Source: Arthrobacter sp. Br18 (GTDB taxonomy: Bacteria; Actinomycetota; Actinomycetes; Actinomycetales; Micrococcaceae). Taken from it: 39,138 bases of DNA. The position numbers and the translations under genes are program-made. Below are positions 26,243 through 35,875 of the stretch, in pieces (position 1 is the stretch's first letter; each line of letters opens with the position of its first letter). The stretch lies in NCBI RefSeq assembly GCF_000520555.1, contig NZ_KI914863.1, forward strand, positions 41,188 through 80,325, written 5' to 3'. The notes below the pieces were generated by a model. The model was not told where the DNA came from and did no database searches. It saw only the letters and a program-made list of their open reading frames with translations.

Positions 26243-27120
26243 CCTCTCCGCTGACAGCTCCGGCACCTTCCGCTGAAATCCGCTCGTACTCGCTCAGCCT
26301 TTCGTGCCCCGACCGGCCCGGGATCGTCCACGGAGTCTCGGGCGCCCTCGTGGCGGCCGGCGCCAACATCACCGAATCACAGCAGTACGGGAGCCCCGAC
26401 ACCGGCACCTTCTTCATGCGGGTGGCCCTTGCGACGGACGCCGGCGAAGCCGGAGTGCGCGGCCATCTTGCGGCCGTGGCGGCGAAGTTCGGGATGGAGT
26501 TCTCGCTTGCCCCCGAGGGTGCACGCACCCGGACGATGATTCTGGTGTCCAAGGCGGACCACTGCCTCAACGATCTCCTCTTCCAGCACAGGTCGGGTAT
26601 CCTGCCGATCAACATCCCCGTCATCGTGTCCAACCATCCGGACCTCGCCGGACTCGCCGCCTTCCACGGGATCGAGTTCCACCACATCCCGGTGACCTCG
26701 TCGACCAAGGACACTGCCGAGGCGGCCCTGAGGGCCCTCATGGCGAAGCATGACATCGAGCTGGTGGTGCTCGCGCGGTACATGCAGATCCTCAGCGACG
26801 AGCTGTGCGCTGACCTCCGGGGACGGGCCATCAACATCCACCACTCGTTCCTTCCCTCCTTCAAGGGCGCCCGCCCGTATCATCAGGCCCACACCCGGGG
26901 CGTGAAGCTGATCGGCGCCACTGCCCACTACGTCACCGGAGCCCTCGATGAGGGGCCCATCATCGAGCAGGAAGTCATCCGGGTGGACCACGGCCGCACC
27001 GCCGGGCAGTTGGCCACGATCGGGCGGCAGCTCGAAGGCCGGGCGCTGGTGCAGGCCGTCCAGTGGCACGCCGAGCACCGTGTGCTCCTCGACGGCACCA
27101 GGACCATCGTCTTCGGCTGA
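26239..27120 (+). CDS. purU: Formyltetrahydrofolate deformylase
   Basis: This 293-residue enzyme hydrolyses 10-formyl-THF to formate and THF, balancing one-carbon pools. An N-terminal ACT domain (about 17-95; SCPDRPGIVHGVSGAL) precedes a formyltransferase-like catalytic domain. That domain has INIHHSFLPSFKGARPYHQ and GATAHYVTGALDEGPIIEQ, holding the catalytic His and Asp. The GTG start overlaps the preceding stop by four bases. Position next to glyA and folD fits a one-carbon cluster, though it is on the opposite strand. Confidence 0.96.
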   Translation: MTSPLTAPAPSAEIRSYSLSLSCPDRPGIVHGVSGALVAAGANITESQQYGSPDTGTFFMRVALATDAGEAGVRGHLAAVAAKFGMEFSLAPEGARTRTMILVSKADHCLNDLLFQHRSGILPINIPVIVSNHPDLAGLAAFHGIEFHHIPVTSSTKDTAEAALRALMAKHDIELVVLARYMQILSDELCADLRGRAINIHHSFLPSFKGARPYHQAHTRGVKLIGATAHYVTGALDEGPIIEQEVIRVDHGRTAGQLATIGRQLEGRALVQAVQWHAEHRVLLDGTRTIVFG

Positions 27121-27165
27121 ACCGGATTCAGTCCGGCCGGCGTGCCCTGGGGTTAGGCTGGCGCC

Positions 27166-27687
27166 ATGGCACATCTGATTTCCATCAACGGCAAGACACC
27201 CCGTATCTCCGACTCGGCCTTCGTGGCTCCGACGGCATCCATCATCGGCGATGCGGTCCTCGAGCCGGGCTCGAGTGCCTTCTACGGAGTGAGCGTCCGG
27301 GCTGACACCTCCCCCATCCGCATCGGAGAAGGCAGCAACCTCCAGGACAACGTGGTGGTCCACGCGGATCCCGGTTTTCCCGCCACGATCGGCCGGGGCG
27401 TGAGCGTCGGCCATACCGCCGTGGTGCACGGCTGCACCATCGAGGACGACTGCCTGATCGGCATGAGTGCCACCGTCATGAACGGGGCGGTGATCGGGGC
27501 GGGATCACTGGTGGCGGCCGGAGCGCTGGTCCTGGAAGGGATGATCGTGCCGCCGCGCTCGCTGGTGGCCGGTGTGCCGGCGAAAGTCCGCCGTGAACTG
27601 TCCGACGACGAGGTTGCCGGGGTGAAGGACAACGCCGCGCGGTACCTCGTCACTGCGGCAAAACACCGTGATGCGTTAACTTCTTGA
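27166..27687 (+). CDS. Gamma-carbonic-anhydrase-like hexapeptide-repeat protein
   Basis: This 173-residue left-handed beta-helix protein forms trimers in its family. Three putative zinc-ligand histidines are seen: His66 (VVVHAD), His83 and His88 (GHTAVVHGC). Hexapeptide repeats run from about 20 to 135, followed by a C-terminal helix. Relatives such as YrdA/PaaY-type proteins bind metal and some show carbonic anhydrase or thioesterase activity; the true role is often unknown. The ATG lies 45 bp after purU and may be on the same transcript. Confidence 0.9.
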   Translation: MAHLISINGKTPRISDSAFVAPTASIIGDAVLEPGSSAFYGVSVRADTSPIRIGEGSNLQDNVVVHADPGFPATIGRGVSVGHTAVVHGCTIEDDCLIGMSATVMNGAVIGAGSLVAAGALVLEGMIVPPRSLVAGVPAKVRRELSDDEVAGVKDNAARYLVTAAKHRDALTS

Positions 27688-27722
27688 CTACATCCGTGGT
27701 GTGGGGCACCCTGTAGTACATG
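27684..27722 (+). promoter_or_regulatory. Possible promoter/operator of the ROK gene
   Basis: TTGACT (27684-27689) resembles a -35 element, but no -10 sits at normal spacing. A 6-bp inverted repeat, ACTACA (27687-27692) and TGTAGT (27712-27717), flanks 19 bases and ends just before the ATG. Autoregulation is possible; the evidence is weak. Confidence 0.25.
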
Positions 27723-28931
27723 CCCGTAGATGCCGCCTCGCCGACGAGGCACCCTCCCGGTGCCCTGCCGTCGAGGCCGGGCTCGCAGCCGGCACTCCGC
27801 GAGCAGAACCAGCAGCGGATCGTCCGCGCCCTCGTCAGCAGCGGGCCGCAGACCCAGGCCGAACTCGCCCGCCAAACGGGCCTGTCCACCGCGACGGTTT
27901 CCAACATCGTGAAGATCATGGCGGCCAGTGGAGTGGTCAGCACCGCACCGACCACGAGTTCGGGGCGCCGCGCGCTGTCCGTCATCCTCAACGACAACGG
28001 CTCGGTGGCGGCCGGCATCGATATCGGCCGGCGCCACCTCCGGGTGGTGCTCGCGGGGCTCGACTACCGCGTGCTGCAGGAGGAATCGACGGAGCTGCCG
28101 CTCGGGCACAGTGCGGCGCAGGGAGTCGAGGCGGCCTCGGATCTGCTCGACAAACTCCTGCACCAGGGGCGGATCGAGCGTTCAGCGCTGCTCGGGGCCG
28201 GAATCGGTATTCCCGGTCCCATCGACCGGCGGACCGGCACCGTGGTCCAGGGCGCGATCCTGCCTGAGTGGGTGGGCATCAACATCCAGGAAACGCTCGG
28301 GAAACGGCTTCGGGTACCGATCTTCGTCGACAACGACGCGAATCTCGGTGCACTGGCGCAGGTGGCCTGGGGGCCCCACAGCGCAGTGGACAACCTGATC
28401 TTCGTGAAGATCGGCTCCGGCATCGGTGCCGGGCTTGTCCTCAACGGCGCCCTGTTCTACGGGAATGTGGGCATCACCGGCGAACTGGGCCACACGACGA
28501 TCCATGAACACGGCCAGGTGTGCCGCTGCGGAAACCGGGGCTGTCTTGAGACCGTCGCGTCGACGTCCACCATGATCGAGCTGCTGAGCCGCGGCACCGC
28601 CGACACCGTGAGCACCTCCGACATCATTCTGCAGGCCCTCGCCGGTGACACCGCCACCCTTCGGGTGATCGACGACGCCGGTCTCGCCATCGGCCGGGCA
28701 GTCGCCCATGTGGCCAACCTCATCAATCCCGAACTGGTGGTGGTAGGCGGCCCGCTGACCGGCCTCGGCGAGATCCTGCTCCAGCCGATCCGACGCGGAC
28801 TCCTCCGCCACGCCGTCCCGATCGTCGGGGAGACCACCACCGTGCGCATGTCGTCGCTCGGCGACCGCGCCGAGGCGCTCGGGGCCGCCGCTGTGGTGCT
28901 CTCTCAACCCTCCGCCCTCGCTCCCCTGTAA
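27720..28931 (+). CDS. ROK-family transcriptional repressor
   Basis: This 403-residue regulator joins an N-terminal winged helix-turn-helix (about 30-85; [20 protein letters not shown]) to a ROK sugar-kinase-like domain. The ROK domain shows [37 protein letters not shown] and [10 protein letters not shown], then the zinc-binding [10 protein letters not shown], the ROK hallmark. Such proteins (NagC, XylR, Mlc type) usually repress sugar-uptake genes until a sugar binds. The importer genes begin 124 bp downstream on the same strand and are its likely targets. No clear ribosome site precedes the ATG, so a downstream start cannot be excluded. Confidence 0.93.
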   Translation: MPVDAASPTRHPPGALPSRPGSQPALREQNQQRIVRALVSSGPQTQAELARQTGLSTATVSNIVKIMAASGVVSTAPTTSSGRRALSVILNDNGSVAAGIDIGRRHLRVVLAGLDYRVLQEESTELPLGHSAAQGVEAASDLLDKLLHQGRIERSALLGAGIGIPGPIDRRTGTVVQGAILPEWVGINIQETLGKRLRVPIFVDNDANLGALAQVAWGPHSAVDNLIFVKIGSGIGAGLVLNGALFYGNVGITGELGHTTIHEHGQVCRCGNRGCLETVASTSTMIELLSRGTADTVSTSDIILQALAGDTATLRVIDDAGLAIGRAVAHVANLINPELVVVGGPLTGLGEILLQPIRRGLLRHAVPIVGETTTVRMSSLGDRAEALGAAAVVLSQPSALAPL

Positions 28932-28954
28932 CTTTCGCGTCTCGTTTGCGTGCA

Positions 28955-28975
28955 CCTTGTGTTCAAGCCTTGACG
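28955..28975 (+). promoter_or_regulatory. Putative operator overlapping a -35 element of the sugar importer
   Basis: The stretch contains CTTG-tgtt-CAAG and an 11-bp palindrome TCAAG-C-CTTGA (28963-28973) that overlaps TTGACG (28970-28975), a good -35 hexamer. The octamer GTGTTCAA occurs again about 30 bp further on. A repressor bound here would block transcription of mmsA. The -10 is not obvious. Confidence 0.4.
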
Positions 28976-29055
28976 CCAAACCGGTTCGTAGTGTTCAATT
29001 CTTTCGGGTCGAGGTTGGCCTGCACGAGACGACGCTGTCACCGCGGAAGGCTGCC

Positions 29056-30594
29056 ATGGACCACCACACCATCCTTGAGATGCGATCGATCACGAAGGAA
29101 TTCCCAGGAGTCAAAGCCCTCTCCGAGGTATCCCTCGAGGTGACCGCCGGCGAGATCCACGCGATCTGCGGTGAGAACGGCGCGGGAAAGTCCACCCTGA
29201 TGAAGGTGCTCTCCGGGCTCTACCCCCACGGGGACTACCAGGGCCAGATCATCTTCCAGGGCAAGGAGGTGCAGTTCCGGGACATCCGGTCCAGCGAAGC
29301 CGCCGGAATCGTCATCATCCACCAGGAACTCGCGCTGATCCCCGAGCTCTCCATCGCGGAGAACATCTTCCTCGGCAACGAACCGACCCGCTTCGGCGTC
29401 ATCGACTGGGACAGGGTGAACACCTCGGCCCTCGAGCTCCTCGCCCGCGTCGGGCTGAGCGAGGATCCCACCACCAAGATCAAGGACATCGGCGTCGGCA
29501 AGCAGCAGCTGGTCGAGATCGCCAAGGCGCTCAGCAAGTCCGTCAAGCTGCTCATCCTGGACGAGCCCACGGCCGCACTCAACGAAGCCGACTCCCAGCA
29601 CCTGCTCGACCTCATGGCGGGTCTCCGTTCCAAGGGGATCTCCTGCATCATGATCTCCCACAAGCTCAACGAGATCGAGCAGATCGCCGACTCCATCACC
29701 ATCATCCGCGACGGCAAATCCATCGAGACGCTGCATGTGAAGAACGACGGCGTCGACGAGGACCGCATCATCCGCGGCATGGTGGGGCGGTCCCTCGAAT
29801 CGCGGTTCCCTGACCACACTCCCAAGATCGGCGAAACCTTCTTCGAGGTCCGCAACTGGACGGTGGGCCACCCCACCGTCGCGGACCGGCTGGTGTGCAA
29901 GAACTCGAACTTCAAGGTGCGGCGCGGTGAGATCGTCGGCTTCGCGGGCCTGATGGGCGCAGGGCGGACCGAACTGGCGCGCTCCGTCTTCGGCCGCTCC
30001 TACGGAAACTTCAAGTCCGGGCAGATCTTCAAGGACGGCAAAGAGATTTCCCTGAAGTCCGTGCCGCAGGCGATCAATGCCGGGCTCGCCTACGTCACCG
30101 AGGACCGCAAATCACTCGGCCTCAATCTCCTCGACGACATCAAGTCGACGACCGTTTCGGCGAATCTGCAGAAGATCACCCGCGGCCTGGTGGTGGACCG
30201 GGACGAGGAATTCAAGGTGGCCGAGGAGTACCGGAAGTCGCTGAGGACCAAGACGCCCAGCGTGAACGAGGGAGTCTCGAAACTGTCCGGCGGAAACCAG
30301 CAGAAGGTGGTGCTGGCGAAATGGATGTTCACCGATCCCGACCTGCTGATCCTCGACGAGCCGACCCGCGGGATCGACGTCGGGGCCAAGTACGAGATCT
30401 ACGGCATCATCCAGCGGCTTGCCGACCAGGGGAAAGGCGTGATCGTCATCTCCTCCGAACTCCCCGAACTGCTCGGCCTCTCAGACCGCATCTACACCAT
30501 TTTTGAGGGAGCAATCACCGGCGAGGTGACCCGCGAGGCCGCCAACCAGGAATCCCTCATGAAACTCATGACCGCCAGCAGAAAATCCGCCTGA
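29056..30594 (+). CDS. mmsA: Sugar ABC transporter ATP-binding protein (MmsA/GguA type)
   Basis: This 512-residue two-domain ATPase belongs to a monosaccharide importer. Walker [10 protein letters not shown] is at 39-47 and the first signature is the degenerate [11 protein letters not shown], with Walker [11 protein letters not shown]. The second domain has [10 protein letters not shown], then LSGGNQQK and [12 protein letters not shown]. The ATG at 29056 follows GGAAGG; an open stretch upstream is non-coding in character. It belongs to the branch paired with ChvE-type binding proteins (arabinose, xylose, galactose, glucose and related sugars), judged from its partners. Confidence 0.93.
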   Translation: MDHHTILEMRSITKEFPGVKALSEVSLEVTAGEIHAICGENGAGKSTLMKVLSGLYPHGDYQGQIIFQGKEVQFRDIRSSEAAGIVIIHQELALIPELSIAENIFLGNEPTRFGVIDWDRVNTSALELLARVGLSEDPTTKIKDIGVGKQQLVEIAKALSKSVKLLILDEPTAALNEADSQHLLDLMAGLRSKGISCIMISHKLNEIEQIADSITIIRDGKSIETLHVKNDGVDEDRIIRGMVGRSLESRFPDHTPKIGETFFEVRNWTVGHPTVADRLVCKNSNFKVRRGEIVGFAGLMGAGRTELARSVFGRSYGNFKSGQIFKDGKEISLKSVPQAINAGLAYVTEDRKSLGLNLLDDIKSTTVSANLQKITRGLVVDRDEEFKVAEEYRKSLRTKTPSVNEGVSKLSGGNQQKVVLAKWMFTDPDLLILDEPTRGIDVGAKYEIYGIIQRLADQGKGVIVISSELPELLGLSDRIYTIFEGAITGEVTREAANQESLMKLMTASRKSA

Positions 30595-30617
30595 TCGAAC
30601 TCCCAAGGACAATCGAC

Positions 30618-31910
30618 ATGGACTCACTCAAGAAACTGTTCGGTGGCAATACGCGCCAGTTCGGGATGATCTTCGCCCTGATCGCGCTGGTGATCTTCTT
30701 CCAATGGCGGACCGGCGGAAAGACGCTGACGTCGGCGAACATGATGAACCTCTTCAACGGCAACTCCTACATCCTCATCCTCGCGATCGGCATGGTCCTG
30801 GTGATCATCGCCGGGCACATCGACCTGTCGGTGGGATCCATCGCCGCCTTCGCAGGCATCGTGGTGGCCATCGTCATCCGGGACTGGGGTATCCCCTGGT
30901 ACCTCGGCGTCCTGGTCGGGCTCGCCCTCGGCGCCCTGATCGGCATCTGGCAGGGTTTCTGGGTCGCCTACGTGGGCATCCCCGCGTTCATCGTGACCCT
31001 GGCCGGCATGCTGCTGTTCCGCGGCGCCAACCAGTTCGTCGGCAAATCCAACACGGTTCCCGTGCCGCCCGAGTTCCAGTACATCGGGTCGGGTTACCTC
31101 CCCGAGGTCGGGCCGGTCACGGGCTTCAACAACCTGACGCTGCTGATCGGGTTCGTCCTGGTGGGCTTCGTCGTCTACAACGAACTCAAGACACGCCGCC
31201 GTCTCGAGCGGGTCGGGGCGGAAGTCCCCCCACTGGGTGTCTCGGTCCTCAAGGTGGTGCTCGTTTCCGCAGCCATCCTCTACGCCACCTACCTCTTCGC
31301 CACCGGCCGCCCGGGCACGTCGTTCCCGATTCCGGGCCTCATCCTCGGCGTCCTCGTGATCGTCTACGGCTTCATCTCCAACAAGACCATCGCCGGCCGC
31401 CACGTCTACGCAGTGGGCGGAAACCGGCATGCGGCGGAGCTGTCCGGCGTGAAAAGCCGGCGCATCAACTTCCTGGTCATGATGAACATGTCCATCCTCG
31501 CCTCGCTTGCCGGGATGATCTTCGTGGGCCGCTCCACCGCCTCCGGCCCCTTCGACGGCGTGGGCTGGGAGCTCGACGCGATTGCCGCTGTCTTCATCGG
31601 CGGTGCCGCAGTCACCGGCGGAGTCGGAACAGTCGTGGGGGCCATCATCGGCGGCCTCGTCATGGCCGTGCTCAACAACGGCCTGCAGCTGCTGGGCATC
31701 GGCGCCGATATGACACAGATCATCAAGGGCCTGGTGCTGCTGATCGCCGTCGCTTTCGATGTCTACAACAAGAGCCAGGGGAAGCCGTCCATCACCGGTC
31801 TTCTCACTCGAAACTTCGGCGGCCGGCCCAAGCCGGAGCAGCCTGCCAAGACACCCGAGCCCGGCGAACAGGGTGTCGGAACCAAGGAAGTCATCACCCA
31901 TAATTCCTGA
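30618..31910 (+). CDS. mmsB: Sugar ABC transporter permease (MmsB/GguB type)
   Basis: This 430-residue inner-membrane permease has about ten hydrophobic segments. AGHIDLSVGSIAAFAG is the conserved RbsC/XylH-type motif, and IAAVFIGGAAVTGGVGTVVGAIIGG is the cytoplasmic coupling region. The hydrophilic C-terminal tail (about 35 residues, Pro-rich) is longer than usual. It starts 23 bp after mmsA. The following 85-bp gap to the binding-protein gene includes a small GAGGGCCCTC palindrome but no strong terminator. Confidence 0.93.
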   Translation: MDSLKKLFGGNTRQFGMIFALIALVIFFQWRTGGKTLTSANMMNLFNGNSYILILAIGMVLVIIAGHIDLSVGSIAAFAGIVVAIVIRDWGIPWYLGVLVGLALGALIGIWQGFWVAYVGIPAFIVTLAGMLLFRGANQFVGKSNTVPVPPEFQYIGSGYLPEVGPVTGFNNLTLLIGFVLVGFVVYNELKTRRRLERVGAEVPPLGVSVLKVVLVSAAILYATYLFATGRPGTSFPIPGLILGVLVIVYGFISNKTIAGRHVYAVGGNRHAAELSGVKSRRINFLVMMNMSILASLAGMIFVGRSTASGPFDGVGWELDAIAAVFIGGAAVTGGVGTVVGAIIGGLVMAVLNNGLQLLGIGADMTQIIKGLVLLIAVAFDVYNKSQGKPSITGLLTRNFGGRPKPEQPAKTPEPGEQGVGTKEVITHNS

Positions 31911-31995
31911 CCGAAGAGGGCCCTCCCGCCCCGTCAGCGCGGCGTCACCGATGCCCGTCCCACCACACCAAGAATGCTAACGAAAGAGACACGGA

Positions 31996-33090
31996 ATGCG
32001 TAAATTCGCAAAATCCTTTGCAACCGTCGCCGCGATTTCAGCCCTGGCGCTGACCTCCTGCGGTCGTGAAGATCCGGGCACCGGGACCGAAGGCGGCGGC
32101 GAGGCTGCCGCCGGCTTCGAGGAAGGTGCCGCCATCGGCGTCGCGCTCCCCCAGAAGACGTCCGAGAACTGGGTGCTCGCGGAGAAGCTGTTCAACGAAG
32201 GTCTGACGGAGGCCGGTTACGAGCCCTCCGTGCAGTTCGCCAACGGTGGTGTCTCGGAGCAGCAGAACCAGATCAGCTCCATGATCACCAACGGCGTGGA
32301 GGTCCTCGTGGTCGGCGCGATCGACGGCGCCCAGCTGGGCACCCAGCTGCAGCAGGCAGCAGATGCCGGCATCACGGTCATCGCCTATGACCGCCTCCTG
32401 ACCAACACCGAGAACGTCGAGTACTACGTGGCCTACGACAACTTCCAGGTGGGCGAGCTCCAGGGCCAGGCGCTGCTGGACGGCATGGCCGAGCGCGGCG
32501 AAGGACCCTACAACATCGAGCTGTTCGCCGGATCTCCGGACGATGCAAATGCCCAGGTGTTCTTCGACGGCGCGATGAGCATCCTCCAGCCCAAGATCGA
32601 CGACGGCACGCTGAACGTTGTGTCGGGCCAGACGGAGTTCAACCAGGCCGTCACCCAGGGCTGGGAAGCCGGCAATGCACAGACCCGCATGGACACGCTG
32701 CTCACTGGCAACTACACCTCCGAGGAACTGGACGGCGTGCTCTCGCCCAATGACACGCTTGCCCGCGCCATCCTCACCTCGGTCAAGGCGAGCGGAAAGG
32801 AACTTCCCGTCGTCACCGGCCAGGATTCCGAGATCGAGTCTGTGAAGTCCATCATGGCGGACGAGCAGTACTCCACGATCAATAAGGACACCCGCAACCT
32901 CGTGGCGCAGGCCATCACCATGGTGGAAGGCCTCGCGTCCGGCGAGGAACCCGAGATCAACGATACCGAGTCCTACGACAACGGCGTAAAGGTTGTTCCT
33001 GCCTACCTGCTCGAGCCGCAGATCGTCACCAAGGAAAACGCAGCGGACGCCTACGCCGATGATCCGACGCTGTCCGAGCTGACCAAGTAG
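31996..33090 (+). CDS. chvE: ChvE-type sugar-binding lipoprotein
   Basis: This 364-residue extracellular binding protein delivers monosaccharides to MmsAB. The lipobox LTSC puts the lipidated cysteine at residue 22, after a basic and hydrophobic signal segment. An acidic Gly/Glu-rich linker follows, then a type I periplasmic-binding fold (GVALPQKTSENWVLAEKLF, VVGAIDGAQLG, VIAYDRLL, SGQTEFNQAVTQGW). In ChvE relatives such residues contact pyranoses; exact specificity cannot be read. The gene ends the importer operon, followed by a long hairpin. Confidence 0.93.
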   Translation: MRKFAKSFATVAAISALALTSCGREDPGTGTEGGGEAAAGFEEGAAIGVALPQKTSENWVLAEKLFNEGLTEAGYEPSVQFANGGVSEQQNQISSMITNGVEVLVVGAIDGAQLGTQLQQAADAGITVIAYDRLLTNTENVEYYVAYDNFQVGELQGQALLDGMAERGEGPYNIELFAGSPDDANAQVFFDGAMSILQPKIDDGTLNVVSGQTEFNQAVTQGWEAGNAQTRMDTLLTGNYTSEELDGVLSPNDTLARAILTSVKASGKELPVVTGQDSEIESVKSIMADEQYSTINKDTRNLVAQAITMVEGLASGEEPEINDTESYDNGVKVVPAYLLEPQIVTKENAADAYADDPTLSELTK

Positions 33091-33128
33091 CACTAGCGGG
33101 ATAGCGGCCTCTTTCGGGCCGAACCGCA

Positions 33129-33168
33129 CAGAAAGCTCCGGGCTGCACCTGCAGCCCGGAGCTTTCTG
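33129..33168 (+). terminator. Long perfect hairpin after chvE
   Basis: Nineteen-base arms (33129-33147 and 33150-33168) pair perfectly with only two formal loop bases. The hairpin ends in TTTCTG inside the arm and has no separate T-run. It lies 38 bp past the chvE stop and could act as a terminator or as a 3' RNA-stabilising stem. Confidence 0.75.
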
Positions 33169-33215
33169 CATGCGCACCGGTGGACGGCTGCGGAGTGAGC
33201 GGCAAGAATGGGAGC

Positions 33216-34292
33216 ATGCCTGCCTCCCGCCTAGCGCTTCCTCCCTGCCTTGAACCAGATGCCCCCAGCCCCGTTACCGCAACGGGCAGGCCCCTGCGCT
33301 GGGGTGTGGTGTCGACCGGGGGCATCGCAGGCAAGGTCACCGCCGATATCGCACTCCTTGAGGACGCCATCCTTCACGGCGTCAGCTCCCGGAACGCCGA
33401 CAGTGCCGCAGCGTTCGCCGCGCGATTCGGGTTCGCCACGAGCCACTGGGACTCCGACGGTCTGCCCGGCTACCAGCACCTTTTCGACGATCCCCGCGTC
33501 GACGTCGTCTATATCGCCACCCCGCACGGCCAGCATCACGAGGTGGCCAGAGCCGCCCTGACCAGCGGCAAGCACGTGCTCTGCGAGAAGACCTTCACCA
33601 TGAATGCCTCCGAAGCCGAAGAGCTCATCGATCTGGCACGGGAGAAGAACCTGTTCCTCATGGAGGCGGTGTGGACGCGGTTCCTGCCGAGCATCAACCG
33701 GGCCTGGGACATCATTCATTCGGGTGAGCTGGGCCGGATCGGCTGGGTCCAGGCCGACCTCGGTTTCCCTGCACCGGCAGACCCCTCGAGCAGGCTGTGG
33801 GACCCGCGAGCCGGCGGAGGCGCACTGCTCGACCTCACCGTGTACCCCCTGACGTGGGCGCTCGGTGCCCTCGGCTTTCCGTCCTCGGTGGCGGCCAGCG
33901 GAAGCCTCAACGACGACGGCGTCGACACCCGGAATGCTCTCACCCTCGGCTACGAGGGCGGTGCCCATGCCCAGCTGACGTCGTCGTTGGTGACCTCCTG
34001 CCCCGGAACCGCGACCGTCGCCGGAAGCAAGGGATGGCTCCGCACCGGGAACGGACACCTTCACAGTCCGGGTGAGCTCACCGTCGCCCGAAACCGGGAG
34101 GAGCCGCGCGTCGAGACCTTCGGCGTGGTGGGCGGCGGGTACACCTACGAGCTCCGTGAAGTCACCCGGTGCATCCAGTCCGGGCTCCTGGAGAGCCCCA
34201 CCATGCCGCTGGAGGACACGCTCCAGACCCTCCGCCTGCTCGACGGCGTCCGGGCACAGCTCGGCCTGCGCTACGCGAACGACGCCGCGTAG
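33216..34292 (+). CDS. Gfo/Idh/MocA-family oxidoreductase
   Basis: This 358-residue NAD(P)-dependent dehydrogenase is probably for a sugar or polyol. The N-terminal Rossmann motif reads RWGVVSTGGIAGKV. The usual EKP motif is EKT here (HVLCEKTFTMNASEAEEL), a variant known in dihydrodiol-dehydrogenase-like members. RLWDPRAGGGALLDLTVYPL is the conserved C-terminal-domain region with the catalytic His replaced by Tyr-Pro context. The ATG at 33216 has a GGGAG site. Location after the sugar importer hints at sugar catabolism, but the hairpin at 33129-33168 separates the transcripts. Confidence 0.88.
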   Translation: MPASRLALPPCLEPDAPSPVTATGRPLRWGVVSTGGIAGKVTADIALLEDAILHGVSSRNADSAAAFAARFGFATSHWDSDGLPGYQHLFDDPRVDVVYIATPHGQHHEVARAALTSGKHVLCEKTFTMNASEAEELIDLAREKNLFLMEAVWTRFLPSINRAWDIIHSGELGRIGWVQADLGFPAPADPSSRLWDPRAGGGALLDLTVYPLTWALGALGFPSSVAASGSLNDDGVDTRNALTLGYEGGAHAQLTSSLVTSCPGTATVAGSKGWLRTGNGHLHSPGELTVARNREEPRVETFGVVGGGYTYELREVTRCIQSGLLESPTMPLEDTLQTLRLLDGVRAQLGLRYANDAA

Positions 34293-34459
34293 CGCTCACT
34301 GCCTCGCGGAACCGGATGCCTCCACGGGGTCATCGTGATCGGCAGAGGCTGACAGGACGACCCGCCCACAAGTCCCGGCCGGAACAGGGGCATGCCGAGT
34401 CCCGTCCGACGCCTGACCAACCCGGTGGGACCGTCCATCAGCGACGGGACGCCGAGCCG

Positions 34460-35875
34460 TCACCAGTGGCCGGCGCGTTCGATCGACTGGCCGAGGATGC
34501 GCGCTCCGTCCTGGAATGCTGCGGGGTTCGGTCCGGCATAGTTGAGGCGGATGAAGGGGCCGGCAGGTTCGGCGGGGAACCATTCGGTGCCGGGGGCGAC
34601 GATCACTCCGGCCGATTCGCATTCGCGGGTGAACCGTTCGAGGTTTGTTCCGTCGGGGAGGCGAGCCCAGAGGTTGAGGCCGCCCGTGGGCAGGTGTACG
34701 ACGTGAATCCGCGGGGCGTATTGACGGAGGCTGGTGATCAACAGGTCCCGGCGGGATTGCAGGTGGTGACGCAGCCCCCGGAGGTGTGTCTGCCAGGCGG
34801 GTTGCGTGACGACGTCGAGCGCGGCGGCCTGAAGGACGCCGCTGACGTACATCGATTCGGCGCCCCTGTCGGCCAGGAGGCGGTCCCTGGCCGGGCCGCG
34901 CGCGATCACGGCGGCGACGCGGATGGCCGGAGACACGCTCTTGGTCAGGGAGCGGAGGTAGATGACATGACCGGAGTCCTCGCGTGCTGCGACGGGAACC
35001 GGGGTGGTGCTGATGCCGAAGTCGTGAGCCCAGTCATCCTCGATGAGGAAGGCACCATGGTGGCGCACGATGTCCAGAACCTGTTCACCTCGTTGGTGTG
35101 ACCACTGCGCTCCGGTGGGATTCGCGTAGTTCGGTTGGGCGTAGAACAACCGTGCCCCGGTCTCGTCGAAGGCTCGTGCCAGCTCTTCCGGATCGGGCCC
35201 GTCGGGTCCGCTGGGTACGGGAACGATGTCCACCCCGGCGTGTGACGCGGCGAGGATAGCTCCCCAGTAGGTGGGGGATTCCATGAGGACAGGGCGCCCG
35301 CTGCCGGCCAGAACCCGAAAAATGGAGCTCAGCCCACTCTGGCTTCCCGGCACCACGATGACGTCGCTGGCCGTGGGCGGCGTGAAGCCGGAGGGGGTTG
35401 CGGTTCGTAGTTCGCGTGCGAACCACGACTGCAATTCCGGCATGCCCGCCACGGGGGGCCTCGAGAAGGCGGTGTCGGTCCTGGCTGCCCTGGTCAGCGC
35501 CGCACGGACCAGCCGTTCGGGGAGGAGCTCCCGGTCCGGGTAGCCGGAGTGGAACGCGATGACATCGTTGGACGCGCTGCGCAGCGCGGTGGGGATCGGC
35601 CGGACGGGGTGTGGTGGGGAGCGCAGTGCCGCGCTCTGCCAACCGTAGTCCGACGGGTACGCAGTCCGGGCCGCCCGCACGAAAGTCCCGATCCCCGGCC
35701 GGCTTTCGACGAGGCCCCGCCCGGCGAGGGTGCGCAGAACCTTCTGAACCGTGACGGGACTGACGTTGTACTCTGCTACCAGGGCCCGGGTCGATGGCAG
35801 ACGGGACCCCGGTGGGGCGCCTGCGATCCACTGTTCGAGGCGCACTGCCATACGCGAACTGGTATCGTTGATCAT
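34460..35875 (-). CDS. MocR-type (GntR/aminotransferase) transcriptional regulator
   Basis: This 471-residue regulator fuses a GntR winged helix (about 10-70; SRLPSTRALVAEYNVSPVTVQKVL) to a class I aminotransferase fold that binds PLP. The PLP lysine is in SLTKSVSPAIR; FYAQPNYANPTGAQWS and IEDDWAHDF are typical cofactor contacts. The ATG at 35875 overlaps the ATG of the divergent transporter; an ATG at 35851 (MAVRLEQW) would still give a full helix-turn-helix and leave room for a promoter. MocR proteins often control the adjacent divergent gene, here an EamA transporter, with an amino acid or PLP-linked effector. Confidence 0.9.
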   Translation of the reverse strand: MINDTSSRMAVRLEQWIAGAPPGSRLPSTRALVAEYNVSPVTVQKVLRTLAGRGLVESRPGIGTFVRAARTAYPSDYGWQSAALRSPPHPVRPIPTALRSASNDVIAFHSGYPDRELLPERLVRAALTRAARTDTAFSRPPVAGMPELQSWFARELRTATPSGFTPPTASDVIVVPGSQSGLSSIFRVLAGSGRPVLMESPTYWGAILAASHAGVDIVPVPSGPDGPDPEELARAFDETGARLFYAQPNYANPTGAQWSHQRGEQVLDIVRHHGAFLIEDDWAHDFGISTTPVPVAAREDSGHVIYLRSLTKSVSPAIRVAAVIARGPARDRLLADRGAESMYVSGVLQAAALDVVTQPAWQTHLRGLRHHLQSRRDLLITSLRQYAPRIHVVHLPTGGLNLWARLPDGTNLERFTRECESAGVIVAPGTEWFPAEPAGPFIRLNYAGPNPAAFQDGARILGQSIERAGHW

